Below, one piece after another: positions 1-8,497 of a stretch of 64,000 nucleotides of DNA. Numbering within the stretch: position 1 is the first letter of the stretch; each line of letters begins with the position of its first letter. The notes beneath the pieces were generated by a model. That model was not told the origin of the DNA. It saw only the letters and a list, made by a program, of their open reading frames with translations, and made no database searches. The stretch is from assembly GCA_963663245.1 (NCBI GenBank), contig OY760143.1, positions 1,984,001 to 2,048,000 of the forward strand, in the 5' to 3' direction. The DNA comes from JAFGVL01 sp963663245 (GTDB taxonomy: Bacteria > Bacteroidota > Bacteroidia > Bacteroidales > Paludibacteraceae). A program made the position numbers and the translations under genes.

Positions 1-2
1 AA

Positions 3-1001
3 AATAGAGAATATATCATAGGTATACAAGAAGCTAATAAAACAAATAAAAACAATGATGCCCCTAACCATGTTTTACCTGATGCAAGCGTAAATGATCT
101 ATCTATTTTTAGCTTAGCTCAATATCTTTTCTTTAACCGACTAAAAACACAGGCTGGTTTAAGGTATGATTTCCGAACTATATCAACAATAGAAGAAGTA
201 AACAAAAAAGCTATTAACAATAAATATGGAAACATAAGTTCTTCTTTAGGGGCTACATATATTGTCAATGAAAAACTATTATTACGAGCCAATATTGCAT
301 CTGCATATAGAACGCCCAATATTGCCGAACTTACAGAGAATGGTATACATGGAGTAAGATATGAAGAAGGAAACGCTGATTTAAAATCACAACGTAGTTA
401 TGAAATTGATGTTAGTACTCATTATCATTCTAAACTAATGGTTTTTGATTTATCTGGATTTTATAATCAAATAAAAGATTACATCTTTCTTAGTCCAACA
501 ATAGATACAACAACTAATGGTTATAGAATTTACCGATACGCACAAAGTGATTCAAAAATATATGGAGGAGAAACAACAATTCACCTTTTACCAATCAGTT
601 GGTTGCAGATTTCTACAACATATTCTTATTTGGTTGGAAAACAAAAAAATGGAGACTATCTCTCTTTTATCCCTCAAAACAAACTCCGACTTGAATTTAT
701 ATTTAAAAAGGAAAAAATATTCTTTCTAAATAACCTATCCTTTAAAGTAGCTGGTGTTTTAGCAGAGGAACAAAATAATCCATCTCCATTCGAAACAAAT
801 ACAGATTCTTATTTTTTACTAAACACCCAACTAGGAACAAAAATAAATGTATTAGGACAAATAGTTTCTTTCACTGTTCATGCCAATAATATACTTAACG
901 AAACATATATAGACCATTTGTCTACTTTAAAAGAACTGGGATATTACAATATTGGAAGAAATATTTCATTAAATATCAAAGTCCCATTTAAGATTAAATA
1001 A
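3..1001 (+). CDS. TonB-dependent receptor, C-terminal part (5' truncated by window)
   Basis: The reading frame is open from the first bases of the window and stops at 999-1001, so only about the last 332 residues are present. They look like the C-terminal half of a TonB-dependent outer-membrane receptor β-barrel. Strands of alternating hydrophobic and polar residues are visible, and the segment ASAYRTPNIAELTENGIHG (about codons 98-116) followed by GNADLKSQRSYEID matches the conserved 'FRAPN-xx-EL ... NP-x-L-K-x-E' region of siderophore/metal-type receptors. The last strand ends in an alternating pattern (ISLNIKVPFKIK). Such receptors import chelated metals or other ligands using TonB energy. 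The ligand cannot be told because the plug and N-terminus lie outside the window. A hairpin terminator follows directly. Confidence 0.85.
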   Translation, partial: NREYIIGIQEANKTNKNNDAPNHVLPDASVNDLSIFSLAQYLFFNRLKTQAGLRYDFRTISTIEEVNKKAINNKYGNISSSLGATYIVNEKLLLRANIASAYRTPNIAELTENGIHGVRYEEGNADLKSQRSYEIDVSTHYHSKLMVFDLSGFYNQIKDYIFLSPTIDTTTNGYRIYRYAQSDSKIYGGETTIHLLPISWLQISTTYSYLVGKQKNGDYLSFIPQNKLRLEFIFKKEKIFFLNNLSFKVAGVLAEEQNNPSPFETNTDSYFLLNTQLGTKINVLGQIVSFTVHANNILNETYIDHLSTLKELGYYNIGRNISLNIKVPFKIK

Positions 1002-1028
1002 TAAATATCTCACAACATAGAATAAAAA

Positions 1029-1056
1029 AGCATCCTAACTATGGATGCTTTTTTTA
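1029..1056. terminator. Bidirectional intrinsic terminator between receptor and rsmD
   Basis: AGCATCC (1029-1035) pairs perfectly with GGATGCT (1043-1049) around a 7-nt loop. A T-run follows on the + strand and an A-run (T-run for the minus strand) precedes it. It sits between convergent genes and overlaps the end of rsmD. Confidence 0.85.
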
Positions 1057-1584
1057 TTCAAAGAAACTAAAATTCACATTTCCATATTTCCGATGCTCTT
1101 TAAATCTAGGATGTGCATTGAAACTTATTTTTCCTGAATGTTCAAGTATAAATATCCCCTCTTCTTTTAAAAGTTCTTTCTCAAATATAATATCTGGAAT
1201 CTTTTCAAAATTATCTAATTGATAAGGAGGGTCAGCAAATACAACATCAAACTTAATAGATGTTGATTTTAAATAACGAAAAACATCTCCTTGAACGATA
1301 TGTACACTATCAATATTCAATTCATGACAAGCTTTTCTAATAAACGAAGTATGTACCTTATTCATTTCTACAGCGGTAACATTACCACATCCTCTAGAGG
1401 CTAACTCTACACTTATAGAACCAATCCCCGCAAACAAATCAAGTACAGAAACCTCCTCAAAATCAATTAGATTATTAAGTACATTGAACAAACCTTCCTT
1501 TGCAAAATCTGTAGTCGGTCTTGCCGTTATATTGCGTGGTGGTTGAATTCTTCTACCTTTATGTTTTCCGCTATGTATTCTCAT
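1054..1584 (-). CDS. rsmD: 16S rRNA (guanine(966)-N(2))-methyltransferase RsmD
   Basis: This 176-residue protein has the features of RsmD, which methylates N2 of G966 in 16S rRNA in the 30S subunit using S-adenosylmethionine. The N-terminus MRIHSGKHKGRRI is the family's typical start with its basic RNA-binding stretch, followed by RPTTDFAKEGLFNVL. The SAM-binding motif I is VLDLFAGIGSISVE (about residues 47-60), and the catalytic motif IV is ADPPY (about 117-121). Length is normal for the family. It is transcribed leftwards behind a membrane-anchored protein, and a strong hairpin with a T-run lies only a few bases ahead of its start codon, so expression may depend on read-through. Confidence 0.95.
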   Translation of the reverse strand: MRIHSGKHKGRRIQPPRNITARPTTDFAKEGLFNVLNNLIDFEEVSVLDLFAGIGSISVELASRGCGNVTAVEMNKVHTSFIRKACHELNIDSVHIVQGDVFRYLKSTSIKFDVVFADPPYQLDNFEKIPDIIFEKELLKEEGIFILEHSGKISFNAHPRFKEHRKYGNVNFSFFE

Positions 1585-1586
1585 AT

Positions 1587-1622
1587 TAAAAAAGAAAATC
1601 CACCCGGTATCTGCGGATGGAT
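1587..1622 (-). terminator. Hairpin plus T-run directly before rsmD start
   Basis: Read on the minus strand, ATCCATCCG pairs with CGGGTGGAT (one T·G pair) around CAGATAC, spanning 1622-1598. It is followed by TTTTCTTTTTT (1597-1587). This has the form of an intrinsic terminator for the upstream gene, but it ends 2 bases before the rsmD ATG. Confidence 0.7.
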
Positions 1623-1647
1623 AATCTCAAATTTTATATTTGATTAA

Positions 1648-2325
1648 TTACGATTCCCAGTTTCCTGTATTACTTGGTTCAGTTACTGATCCAACTTTTA
1701 AACCAGGGTATCTATCTAATTTTTCTTGTAAGTCAATTAAGTTTAACAACTCTTGCTTATCTAAGCCATTTAAATAAACTGCATAAGGAGTTCTAACTTC
1801 AAACAAGGGTAAAGTCATACCATTTTTCTCTTGAGAGCCAATTTCAAACTCAAACTGCTCCCCTTCAGTAAAAGGCACTTCAGCAAAAGTGTCAATTGTA
1901 GTTCTATCATAAATGCCTGCAAACAATGTTTCAATAATATCTGAATAAGTAGTATCTCTACTAAATCCTTGCAAACCATTTGCAGCTATTTCACTAGCAT
2001 TCCCCTTCTTAACAATAGCTAAAGCTTTTTCTTCTGTCATACCTTTATCTAGTTGATCATCAGAAAGTGTTCCTTCTTTTTTTACGGTCTTCATCTTTCC
2101 ATTTTTCAAAAACAAGATTAAGCTATCTGCACTAGAAGTATAACGTCCATGTTGGTTTTTGTATTCAAGTTGAGCTTTACGAATATTTATTAGTGATGCT
2201 ATCACCTCTTTTTCTCTTTCAGCTCTTGCTTCTTCAAATTTAATTGGAGTAACAATACTCATAATGCAAAAATAGCCCAATAAGGCAATAGAAATTCCTA
2301 ATAAAATTTTGATTACTGGTTTCAT
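1648..2325 (-). CDS. Membrane-anchored protein with pilin-like N-terminal segment, function unknown
   Basis: This 225-residue protein has one N-terminal hydrophobic segment (about residues 5-27) followed by a charged amphipathic helix and an extracytoplasmic domain. The stretch SLINIRKAQLEYKNQHGRY (about 44-62) resembles the region after the N-terminal helix in pseudopilin-like proteins, where 'A..Y....G.Y' is common, but the methylated type IV pilin leader is absent. Similar proteins appear, from memory, to be conserved in Bacteroidota. It lies upstream of rsmD in the same direction with a hairpin between them. A minus-strand −7 box TAAATTTG lies at 2385-2378. I do not assign a function. Confidence 0.7.
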   Translation of the reverse strand: MKPVIKILLGISIALLGYFCIMSIVTPIKFEEARAEREKEVIASLINIRKAQLEYKNQHGRYTSSADSLILFLKNGKMKTVKKEGTLSDDQLDKGMTEEKALAIVKKGNASEIAANGLQGFSRDTTYSDIIETLFAGIYDRTTIDTFAEVPFTEGEQFEFEIGSQEKNGMTLPLFEVRTPYAVYLNGLDKQELLNLIDLQEKLDRYPGLKVGSVTEPSNTGNWES

Positions 2326-2347
2326 GCGAATGTATTATTTTTTGTTT

Positions 2348-2355
2348 TACTTTTG
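2348..2355 (+). promoter_or_regulatory. Possible −7 promoter element for the helicase gene
   Basis: TACTTTTG matches TAnnTTTG on the + strand, but lies about 120 bp ahead of the helicase start and lacks a −33 match. It may be a chance match. Confidence 0.3.
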
Positions 2356-2377
2356 AACGATTATTTACATACAAGCG

Positions 2378-2385
2378 CAAATTTA
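2378..2385 (-). promoter_or_regulatory. Bacteroidota −7 promoter element for the 1648-2325 gene
   Basis: The minus strand reads TAAATTTG, matching the TAnnTTTG −7 consensus, about 53 bp upstream of the start codon. No good −33 TTTG is present at 19-bp spacing. Confidence 0.5.
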
Positions 2386-2475
2386 TAAAAGAATTTCAAA
2401 AAGACCGTTTATATCACTATTAATTTATTAAAATTATTTCCTTTTTAATTTCTCGCACTCTTACTCAAACAAATA

Positions 2476-3891
2476 ATGCTATCAGATTTTATCTCTAAGA
2501 AAATAATTGAACAGCTCCCTTTTACTCCAAACAAAGAGCAAGTAGAGCTAATTAACAACTTAGGACAGTTCTTGCTATCCAAAGAGAATGAATGTATGTT
2601 CTTACTAAAGGGCTATGCTGGTACAGGGAAAACATCTATCATTGGCGCATTAATTAAAATGATAAATGAGCTTAAACAGAAAGCTGTTTTAATGGCTCCA
2701 ACTGGAAGGGCTGCAAAAATTTTTTCTTCTTATGCTAACCATCCTGCATTTACTATTCATAAAAAAATTTACCGACAGAAATCTATGTCTGAGTCAATTT
2801 TTCAATTGGCAGAAAACCTCCATAAACACACCTTATTTATCGTAGATGAAGCATCTATGATTAATAATTACTCGGGGAAAAGCATGTTTGGAACAGGCGC
2901 CTTACTAGATGATTTAATAAGCTATGTCTATTCTGGTGACGGATGTAGGCTACTTTTAGTTGGAGACGATGCTCAACTCCCTCCTGTTGGAGAGAGAAAT
3001 TCTCCAGCATTAGAAAAAAGCAAATTACAAAGCTACGGATTCTCTGTAAGTGATTATACCTTAACACAAGTAGTTAGACAAAGTGAAGAAAGTGGCATTC
3101 TCCATAACGCAACCTCTATTAGAAACCTAATAAATGAACAACGCGCAAATGAGAAACCGACACTTTCGTTAAATGGATTTACAGACATTAAAAGAATCTC
3201 AGGAGAGGATTTAATAGAAACCATTTATTCTACCTACAACAATATTGGCATAAAAAATAGCATCATTATAAACCGTTCAAATAAAACAGCATCCATTTAT
3301 AATAAAGGTATTCGGTATCAAGTTCTGCAAAAAGAAGATGAACTATCTGCTGGGGACTTGCTTATGGTGGGGAAAAATAATTATTTCTGGAGTAAAAATT
3401 ATGAAAAGCTAGAATTTATAGCCAATGGTGATATATTAGAGGTGGTAAGAGTTCAAAAGCACTACGAGCTTTACGACCTTCATTTTGTTGATCTAAGTTT
3501 ACGATTCCTCGATTACGAGCAAGAAATTGACGTGCGCCTATTAGTTGATTCTCTTTATACAGAAACTCCAACCGACATTGAGGCTTTAAACAAAAAACTT
3601 TTTGAAAATGTAAGTGAAGACTATGCAGATATTGGCGATAAAAGAAAACGCATGAAAGAAATAATGAACAATGAATTTTTCAATGCTCTTCAAGTAAAAT
3701 TTGCTTATGCTGTAACTTGCCACAAAGCACAAGGCGGACAGTGGGATACTGTTTTTATTGATCAAGGACAACTACCAGAAAAACTCACAGACGACTATCT
3801 CAACTGGCTCTACACAGCTATTACAAGAGCTATTTCTCAAGTATACCTTATTAACTTTCCTAAAGATTTTTTTAAAGTCTTAAATAAATAG
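2476..3891 (+). CDS. RecD-like ATP-dependent DNA helicase (superfamily 1)
   Basis: This 471-residue protein is a superfamily 1 helicase of the short RecD/UvrD-C-like type common in Bacteroidota. Walker A is LKGYAGTGKTSII (about residues 43-55) and motif Ia is MAPTGRAAKI. Walker B is LFIVDEASMI (about 117-126) and motif III is LLVGDDAQLPPVGE. The C-terminal motifs are TCHKAQGGQWDTVFID (motif V) and YTAITRA (motif VI). These are the ATP-binding and translocation motifs of an enzyme that unwinds DNA 5'-3' in repair or recombination. It lacks the RecBCD-type N-terminal domain and is much shorter than RecD, so it probably acts alone. The upstream gap holds the divergent promoter region; no partner gene adjoins it. 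Confidence 0.9.
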   Translation: MLSDFISKKIIEQLPFTPNKEQVELINNLGQFLLSKENECMFLLKGYAGTGKTSIIGALIKMINELKQKAVLMAPTGRAAKIFSSYANHPAFTIHKKIYRQKSMSESIFQLAENLHKHTLFIVDEASMINNYSGKSMFGTGALLDDLISYVYSGDGCRLLLVGDDAQLPPVGERNSPALEKSKLQSYGFSVSDYTLTQVVRQSEESGILHNATSIRNLINEQRANEKPTLSLNGFTDIKRISGEDLIETIYSTYNNIGIKNSIIINRSNKTASIYNKGIRYQVLQKEDELSAGDLLMVGKNNYFWSKNYEKLEFIANGDILEVVRVQKHYELYDLHFVDLSLRFLDYEQEIDVRLLVDSLYTETPTDIEALNKKLFENVSEDYADIGDKRKRMKEIMNNEFFNALQVKFAYAVTCHKAQGGQWDTVFIDQGQLPEKLTDDYLNWLYTAITRAISQVYLINFPKDFFKVLNK

Positions 3892-3958
3892 CTCTTTAAT
3901 ATGTTCTCTTTTCATTAAAAATGTTAATTTTACGTTTCATATATTATGAAACTTTCTT

Positions 3959-3966
3959 TACTTTTG
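3959..3966 (+). promoter_or_regulatory. −7 promoter element for the lipoprotein gene
   Basis: TACTTTTG matches TAnnTTTG and lies 42 bp before the ATG at 4008. It lies inside the longer frame that could start at 3921, so it argues for the downstream start. Confidence 0.6.
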
Positions 3967-4007
3967 GGCTTGCAAAGATAAAATTAAAATTAATAAAATA
4001 TTCGCTT

Positions 4008-5702
4008 ATGAAAATTAAAACTATCAAGACTTTAGCTCTTATCACAACAGCTCTTATGCTTATATTTTCGTCTTGTGTAGATGAAAAAGTAAAGCTAGAT
4101 AATTTATCTACCGATGTTAAAATAGGTGGTAATTTAGCTGCCCCTATTGGTGAAATAACTGTTTCGATGCAAGAACTTTTAGATAGCTTAGAGATTGACT
4201 CAGTAGATAACTTCTCAATTGGAGAAGACAACGGTGTTTTAGCCATATACTTCTCAGACACCTTATCATACGACAATCCGGCTGAAATAGACTTATCAGA
4301 ATTTGGAACAATTGACGAACAAATAGATTTTGGTGGAACTAACGGTTTTGCTCCTGACAGCACCTTCCCTTTTATTGTTCCTGATGGAATAAACGCTAGA
4401 TACCCTGTAGTGAGAGGATATAACTTTGATGAAATAAATGATGACCCTAGCAAACAAAGAATTGACAGCATCCGCTTCACAAACACAACTATTAATGTTG
4501 AAGTAACATCCAGCATAAACTTACCTGCTGGATTTGCCAGTATTGACATTCAATTACCGGGAGAGTTCCTTGAGCTAGACACTACTGAAGTAATTAAAAT
4601 GCCTTTATTATCTACAACTAGCACAAAATCTTTTGCGTATGAAAATTTTGTTGTTAATTCTATCGGAAAAGACACAACAGATTTTGATATTGACCTTGTA
4701 GTTACAGGTAATAGCAGCGTAACAATTAATTCTACTGATTGGATTAAAATTGAGATTACACTTACCAATACTAATTTTGTTGCTCATGGCTACTTTAATC
4801 TAGGAGCAGACTTATTACAAAAAGATGAAAGCCTAGACATAGATATTTTCTCTGAACTTCCAGATGAAACAACAATCTACCCTCATAACCCAGAAATTAA
4901 TTTTAAAGTTAATAGCAATATAGGTATTCCTTTATTGTTTAACTTAAAAAGTTTAACTGCTTACGAAAATGCAACAGATTCAGTTAAAGCTAATTTTAAT
5001 GGTAGCCCTTCGAAAACATTCTCGATAAATGCAGCTCCTAGTTATGGAGAAACAGCAACATCAAACATCACATTAAATAGGGATATCGACAAAGGAGAAA
5101 CAAATAAATTATTTACAATACAAGCAGATAGCATCTCTACTAAATTTAGCTTTGGAATTAAAGATACACTTACTCCTCCTTCTCAATTTGCAAGTTCTGA
5201 TAGCAAAGTAGAAATTGTAATGGAGTCTAAAATACCTTTCTGGTTAGATGAAGGAAGTAATATTTCACTAACCCTAGACACTATTGATTTAGATGAAAAG
5301 CTAATTGATGATATATTTGCAGATGATAATATAAAAGAAGTATATATATATATTAAGGCTACGAATAAACTACCTATGGGTGTATCATTGAATGTAAACT
5401 TACTGGATGTAGATTCAGCCCTTATTACTACAGCAAACCCTTATGTTTATGAAATTAAAGCTGGTGCTGTAGACGCTTTTGGAGCTGTATTAAACCCAAC
5501 AGAAACAATAATCAAAATTAAATACACAAAAGAAAACTTTAATGAATTATTAACCGCAGAATATTTAGCTATGAGAATTACTGCACAAGGTTATGACATT
5601 AACTCTAAAATGAAATTTACAACGCAAGACTGGTTGAAATTAAAATTATCTGTATACGGAATTGGGGAATACATTCCAGAAGAAGATGACGATAACAACT
5701 AA
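4008..5702 (+). CDS. Outer-membrane lipoprotein, conserved, function unknown
   Basis: The 564-residue product begins with a lipoprotein signal peptide: a basic N-terminus, hydrophobic core ALITTALMLIF and lipobox SSC with the lipidated Cys at residue 22. An in-frame ATG at 3921 exists, but a −7 promoter box lies between it and 4008, and the signal peptide only makes sense from 4008. The mature part is Asp/Ser/Thr-rich with alternating β-strand patterns and no catalytic motif I recognise, suggesting a β-sandwich surface or periplasmic protein. It is followed after 32 bp by an OmpA-type outer-membrane protein on the same strand, so the two are probably co-transcribed and may work together at the outer membrane. 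That functional link is inference. Confidence 0.8.
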   Translation: MKIKTIKTLALITTALMLIFSSCVDEKVKLDNLSTDVKIGGNLAAPIGEITVSMQELLDSLEIDSVDNFSIGEDNGVLAIYFSDTLSYDNPAEIDLSEFGTIDEQIDFGGTNGFAPDSTFPFIVPDGINARYPVVRGYNFDEINDDPSKQRIDSIRFTNTTINVEVTSSINLPAGFASIDIQLPGEFLELDTTEVIKMPLLSTTSTKSFAYENFVVNSIGKDTTDFDIDLVVTGNSSVTINSTDWIKIEITLTNTNFVAHGYFNLGADLLQKDESLDIDIFSELPDETTIYPHNPEINFKVNSNIGIPLLFNLKSLTAYENATDSVKANFNGSPSKTFSINAAPSYGETATSNITLNRDIDKGETNKLFTIQADSISTKFSFGIKDTLTPPSQFASSDSKVEIVMESKIPFWLDEGSNISLTLDTIDLDEKLIDDIFADDNIKEVYIYIKATNKLPMGVSLNVNLLDVDSALITTANPYVYEIKAGAVDAFGAVLNPTETIIKIKYTKENFNELLTAEYLAMRITAQGYDINSKMKFTTQDWLKLKLSVYGIGEYIPEEDDDNN

Positions 5703-5734
5703 GATGTATTTTGATTTTGTATAACAAACAACAC

Positions 5735-8176
5735 ATGAAAATGAAAAAACAATATATTAAACACTTTGCACTAATAGTTTTCTTAGGGCTATGCTCTATT
5801 AGCACTTATTCTCAACAAATAAACACACTTTATTTTATGAATAATGTACACGAACGAAGTGCTTATAATCCAGGTTTTCAACCAACTACTAATTATATAA
5901 ACATACCATTCTTTCCAGATTGGCGACTAGAAGCTGGCAACAATTCTCTTGTTTTTAACGATATTATATTTAACCAAAAAATTGGTGGAATTGACAGTAC
6001 AATTACATTCTTACATCCTGAAGCTAATAAAGATGATTTCTACAACACACTTAGAAAAACAACTAGAATCAATACTGATTTCACATTTGACATATTAGGT
6101 TTCGGTTTCAGAGGAAAAAAGAATAAGAACAATTACTTCTCTTTCAATATTTATCAAAAATTAGAGTCTAGCATGTACCTACCTAAAGACTTATTTAAAT
6201 TAGCTTTATATGGTACCCCTAATGTACTTGAGGCAAACACATATGATTTAAAGAAGTTTGGTGTTGATGCCTCTGTATATACTGAAATTGCTTTAGGATT
6301 TTCCCAAAAAATAGATGACAAATGGACTGTTGGTGGTAACCTTAAATATTTAATTGGTCAAGCAAATATTAATACTGACATTGATAAATTTGAAATAGAA
6401 GGTGGAATTGATAAATGGGCAATAGATGGTGAAGGAGAAGTAAACACTTCTATTCCATTAGCAGACATGCCAATATTAGCTGATGGCACTTTTGATTTTG
6501 ATAATTTTGGATCAAATGACCTAACAGAAAGCATGATTGCAGGAATGGTTCTAACTTCTAACTGGGGTTTTGGTCTTGATTTAGGAGCTACATATATGGC
6601 AATGCCTAACTTGGAAGTCTCCGCTGCAGTAACTGATCTTGGATTTATCCGTTGGACAGAAAATGTTACCAATGCAAAACTCAATGGCGGTTACGAATTT
6701 ACAGGAATTGAGTTTGGTGCTTTTGACGACCCTGAGGCTAAATTTGATACTATTGCTACCCAATTAGAAGATGCTTTTGTTGCATCAGGAAGTAATGATA
6801 ACTATACCACAAGTCTCTCTACAAGAGTAAATCTTGGTGCTGAATACAGTGTTGTAGACGACCGTATTGGTTTTGGTGTTTTATCGTCTTCATTAATTGC
6901 AAACAAAACTATTTTTCAAGATGTAACCGCATCTGTCAATTTCAGACCATATCACTTCTTTAGTTCAAGTATTACTTATTCATTATTAAATGGACAATGG
7001 AGTACTATTGGTTTTGGAGCACAACTAAGATTACTAGCGTTTAATATGTTTATTGCTGCTGATAGAATTCCTCTAACATTTAGTGGAGATATGGTTCCTA
7101 ACAAATTACAATCAATGAATATTCAAGTTGGTTGGGCTTGGAACTTTGGAGTTCAACGTAAGGATGATGACAAAGATGGTGTTCGCAACAAACGTGACGA
7201 CTGTCCTGAAACTCCGTTTGGAGATTTAGTAGACAAAAAAGGTTGTACAATGGATACCGATAAAGATGGTGTTGCTGACAACAAAGATAAATGTCCTGAG
7301 ACTCCTCTAGGCAACCCAGTTGATTCTATTGGATGTACACTTGACGATGATAAAGATGGTGTATTCAATCCTAATGACAAATGCCCTGAAACTCCAGAAG
7401 GTGTTAAAGTTGATTCTGTTGGCTGTGCTGTAGACACAGACAAAGACAACGTTGCTGACTATAAAGATAAATGTCCAAATACTCCTCTAGGAGCTCAAGT
7501 AGACGAAGACGGATGTCCTCTTGACACTGATGAAGATGGCGTTATTGACTTTAAGGATAAATGTCCAAACACACCTAAAGGTGCAAAAGTAGATACAGAT
7601 GGTTGTCCTACCGATGCAGACAAAGATGGCGTAGCTGACCATAAAGATAAATGTCCAAACACTCCTCAAGAAGCTAGAGGGACAGTAGACGAGAATGGTT
7701 GTGCGAAAGACACTGACGGTGATGGACTAGCTGATTATAAAGATGACTGCCCTACTATTGTTGGACCAGTTAGCAATAAAGGTTGTCCTGTTATTAGCGC
7801 AAAGGTGAAAAAATTATTCGAACAAGCACTACAAGGAATACAGTTCCAAAGTGGCAAATCAACAATACTCGTTAAATCAAATACCATTCTTAATCAGATT
7901 GTAAAAACATTAAAAGACAATCCTGATTATAATGTTGAGATTAATGGACACACTGACAGTCAAGGTTCAGATATTTCTAACCAAAAACTTTCTGATGCAC
8001 GAGCCAATGCCGTAATGAAATACTTAATCAAAAAAGGTATTGATGAAAACAGAATGAAAGCACAAGGTTATGGTGAACTAATGCCAGTGGCAGATAACAA
8101 AACTTCACAAGGAAGATACAAAAATCGTCGTGTTGAGTTTGTTGTTAAGTTCGAAAGATTTGTAACAGAAGAATAG
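5735..8176 (+). CDS. Outer-membrane β-barrel protein with thrombospondin type 3 repeats and OmpA C-terminal domain
   Basis: The 813-residue protein has a signal peptide (MKMKKQYIKHFALIVFLG, cleavage likely near YSQQ). About 450 residues follow with outer-membrane barrel-like alternation that resemble the DUF5723 family. Then come seven calcium-binding thrombospondin type 3 repeats (about 7165-7790; pattern DxDxDGVxDxxDxCPxTPxG). The C-terminus is a peptidoglycan-binding OmpA domain with INGHTDSQGSD and SDARANAVMKYL. I chose the ATG at 5735 because the frame upstream offers only a TTG (5711) and the signal peptide fits 5735; the ATG at 5741 is also possible. It tethers the outer membrane to peptidoglycan, and a role in surface organisation is likely. 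It forms a unit with the preceding lipoprotein and ends in a strong terminator. Confidence 0.9.
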   Translation: MKMKKQYIKHFALIVFLGLCSISTYSQQINTLYFMNNVHERSAYNPGFQPTTNYINIPFFPDWRLEAGNNSLVFNDIIFNQKIGGIDSTITFLHPEANKDDFYNTLRKTTRINTDFTFDILGFGFRGKKNKNNYFSFNIYQKLESSMYLPKDLFKLALYGTPNVLEANTYDLKKFGVDASVYTEIALGFSQKIDDKWTVGGNLKYLIGQANINTDIDKFEIEGGIDKWAIDGEGEVNTSIPLADMPILADGTFDFDNFGSNDLTESMIAGMVLTSNWGFGLDLGATYMAMPNLEVSAAVTDLGFIRWTENVTNAKLNGGYEFTGIEFGAFDDPEAKFDTIATQLEDAFVASGSNDNYTTSLSTRVNLGAEYSVVDDRIGFGVLSSSLIANKTIFQDVTASVNFRPYHFFSSSITYSLLNGQWSTIGFGAQLRLLAFNMFIAADRIPLTFSGDMVPNKLQSMNIQVGWAWNFGVQRKDDDKDGVRNKRDDCPETPFGDLVDKKGCTMDTDKDGVADNKDKCPETPLGNPVDSIGCTLDDDKDGVFNPNDKCPETPEGVKVDSVGCAVDTDKDNVADYKDKCPNTPLGAQVDEDGCPLDTDEDGVIDFKDKCPNTPKGAKVDTDGCPTDADKDGVADHKDKCPNTPQEARGTVDENGCAKDTDGDGLADYKDDCPTIVGPVSNKGCPVISAKVKKLFEQALQGIQFQSGKSTILVKSNTILNQIVKTLKDNPDYNVEINGHTDSQGSDISNQKLSDARANAVMKYLIKKGIDENRMKAQGYGELMPVADNKTSQGRYKNRRVEFVVKFERFVTEE

Positions 8177-8194
8177 AAAAAATAATTTACGAAT

Positions 8195-8241
8195 ATACAT
8201 AAAGAAGGGTTTACAATTAATGTAAACCCTTCTTTATGTAT
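8195..8241 (+). terminator. Strong intrinsic terminator after the OmpA-like gene
   Basis: A perfect 21-bp stem (8195-8215 with 8221-8241) closes on a 5-nt loop ATTAA, with T-rich sequence in the 3' arm, as is common in Bacteroidota. The gap 8177-8497 holds this hairpin, tRNA-His and the fur promoter. Confidence 0.9.
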
Positions 8242-8289
8242 TAAACTAAAACAAAAAAGACTTGCAGCAAACACTACAAGTCTTTTTAG

Positions 8290-8364
8290 GGTGAAAGATG
8301 GGTTTCGAACCCACGACCTCCTGAACCACAACCAGGCGCTCTAACCAACTGAGCTACAATCACC
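8290..8364 (-). tRNA. tRNA-His (anticodon GTG)
   Basis: The minus strand folds as a tRNA. The D arm is GCTC/GAGC. The anticodon arm CCTGG-TTGTGGT-TCAGG has anticodon GTG (His). The T arm is GTGGG-TTCGAAA-CCCAT. The extra G at position −1 opposite discriminator C73 is the hallmark of tRNA-His. CCA is not encoded. Positions 5 and 6 of the acceptor stem appear as T opposite T (68 and 67), an oddity. A minus-strand −7 box lies just upstream. Confidence 0.9.
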
Positions 8365-8378
8365 ATATTTTGTGAGTG

Positions 8379-8386
8379 CAAATATA
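8379..8386 (-). promoter_or_regulatory. −7 promoter element for tRNA-His
   Basis: The minus strand reads TATATTTG, matching TAnnTTTG, 15 bp upstream of the mature tRNA 5' end. Confidence 0.55.
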
Positions 8387-8485
8387 ATAGAAGGAATTAT
8401 TTCCTGCAATACTTTAGCATGATTATATTCCTTAAAAGAACTAAAAGAAGCTATTGTTTTAATATTTGATATAAATATCTTTTCT

Positions 8486-8493
8486 TATATTTG
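8486..8493 (+). promoter_or_regulatory. −7 promoter element for the Fur-family gene
   Basis: TATATTTG (8486-8493) is a perfect TAnnTTTG, with a TTTG at 8465-8468 (17-bp spacing). It ends 4 bp before the ATG at 8498, so the transcript may have almost no leader. Confidence 0.6.
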
Positions 8494-8497
8494 CCTT

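Noticed and set aside
3921..4007. Upstream ATG start of the lipoprotein gene
   Set aside because: It would bury the lipoprotein signal peptide 29 residues inside the protein and lies upstream of a −7 promoter box at 3959-3966.
3944..4549. 201-codon minus-strand frame opposite the lipoprotein gene
   Set aside because: Composition is that of a shadow frame and the + strand gene has a clear signal peptide and promoter.
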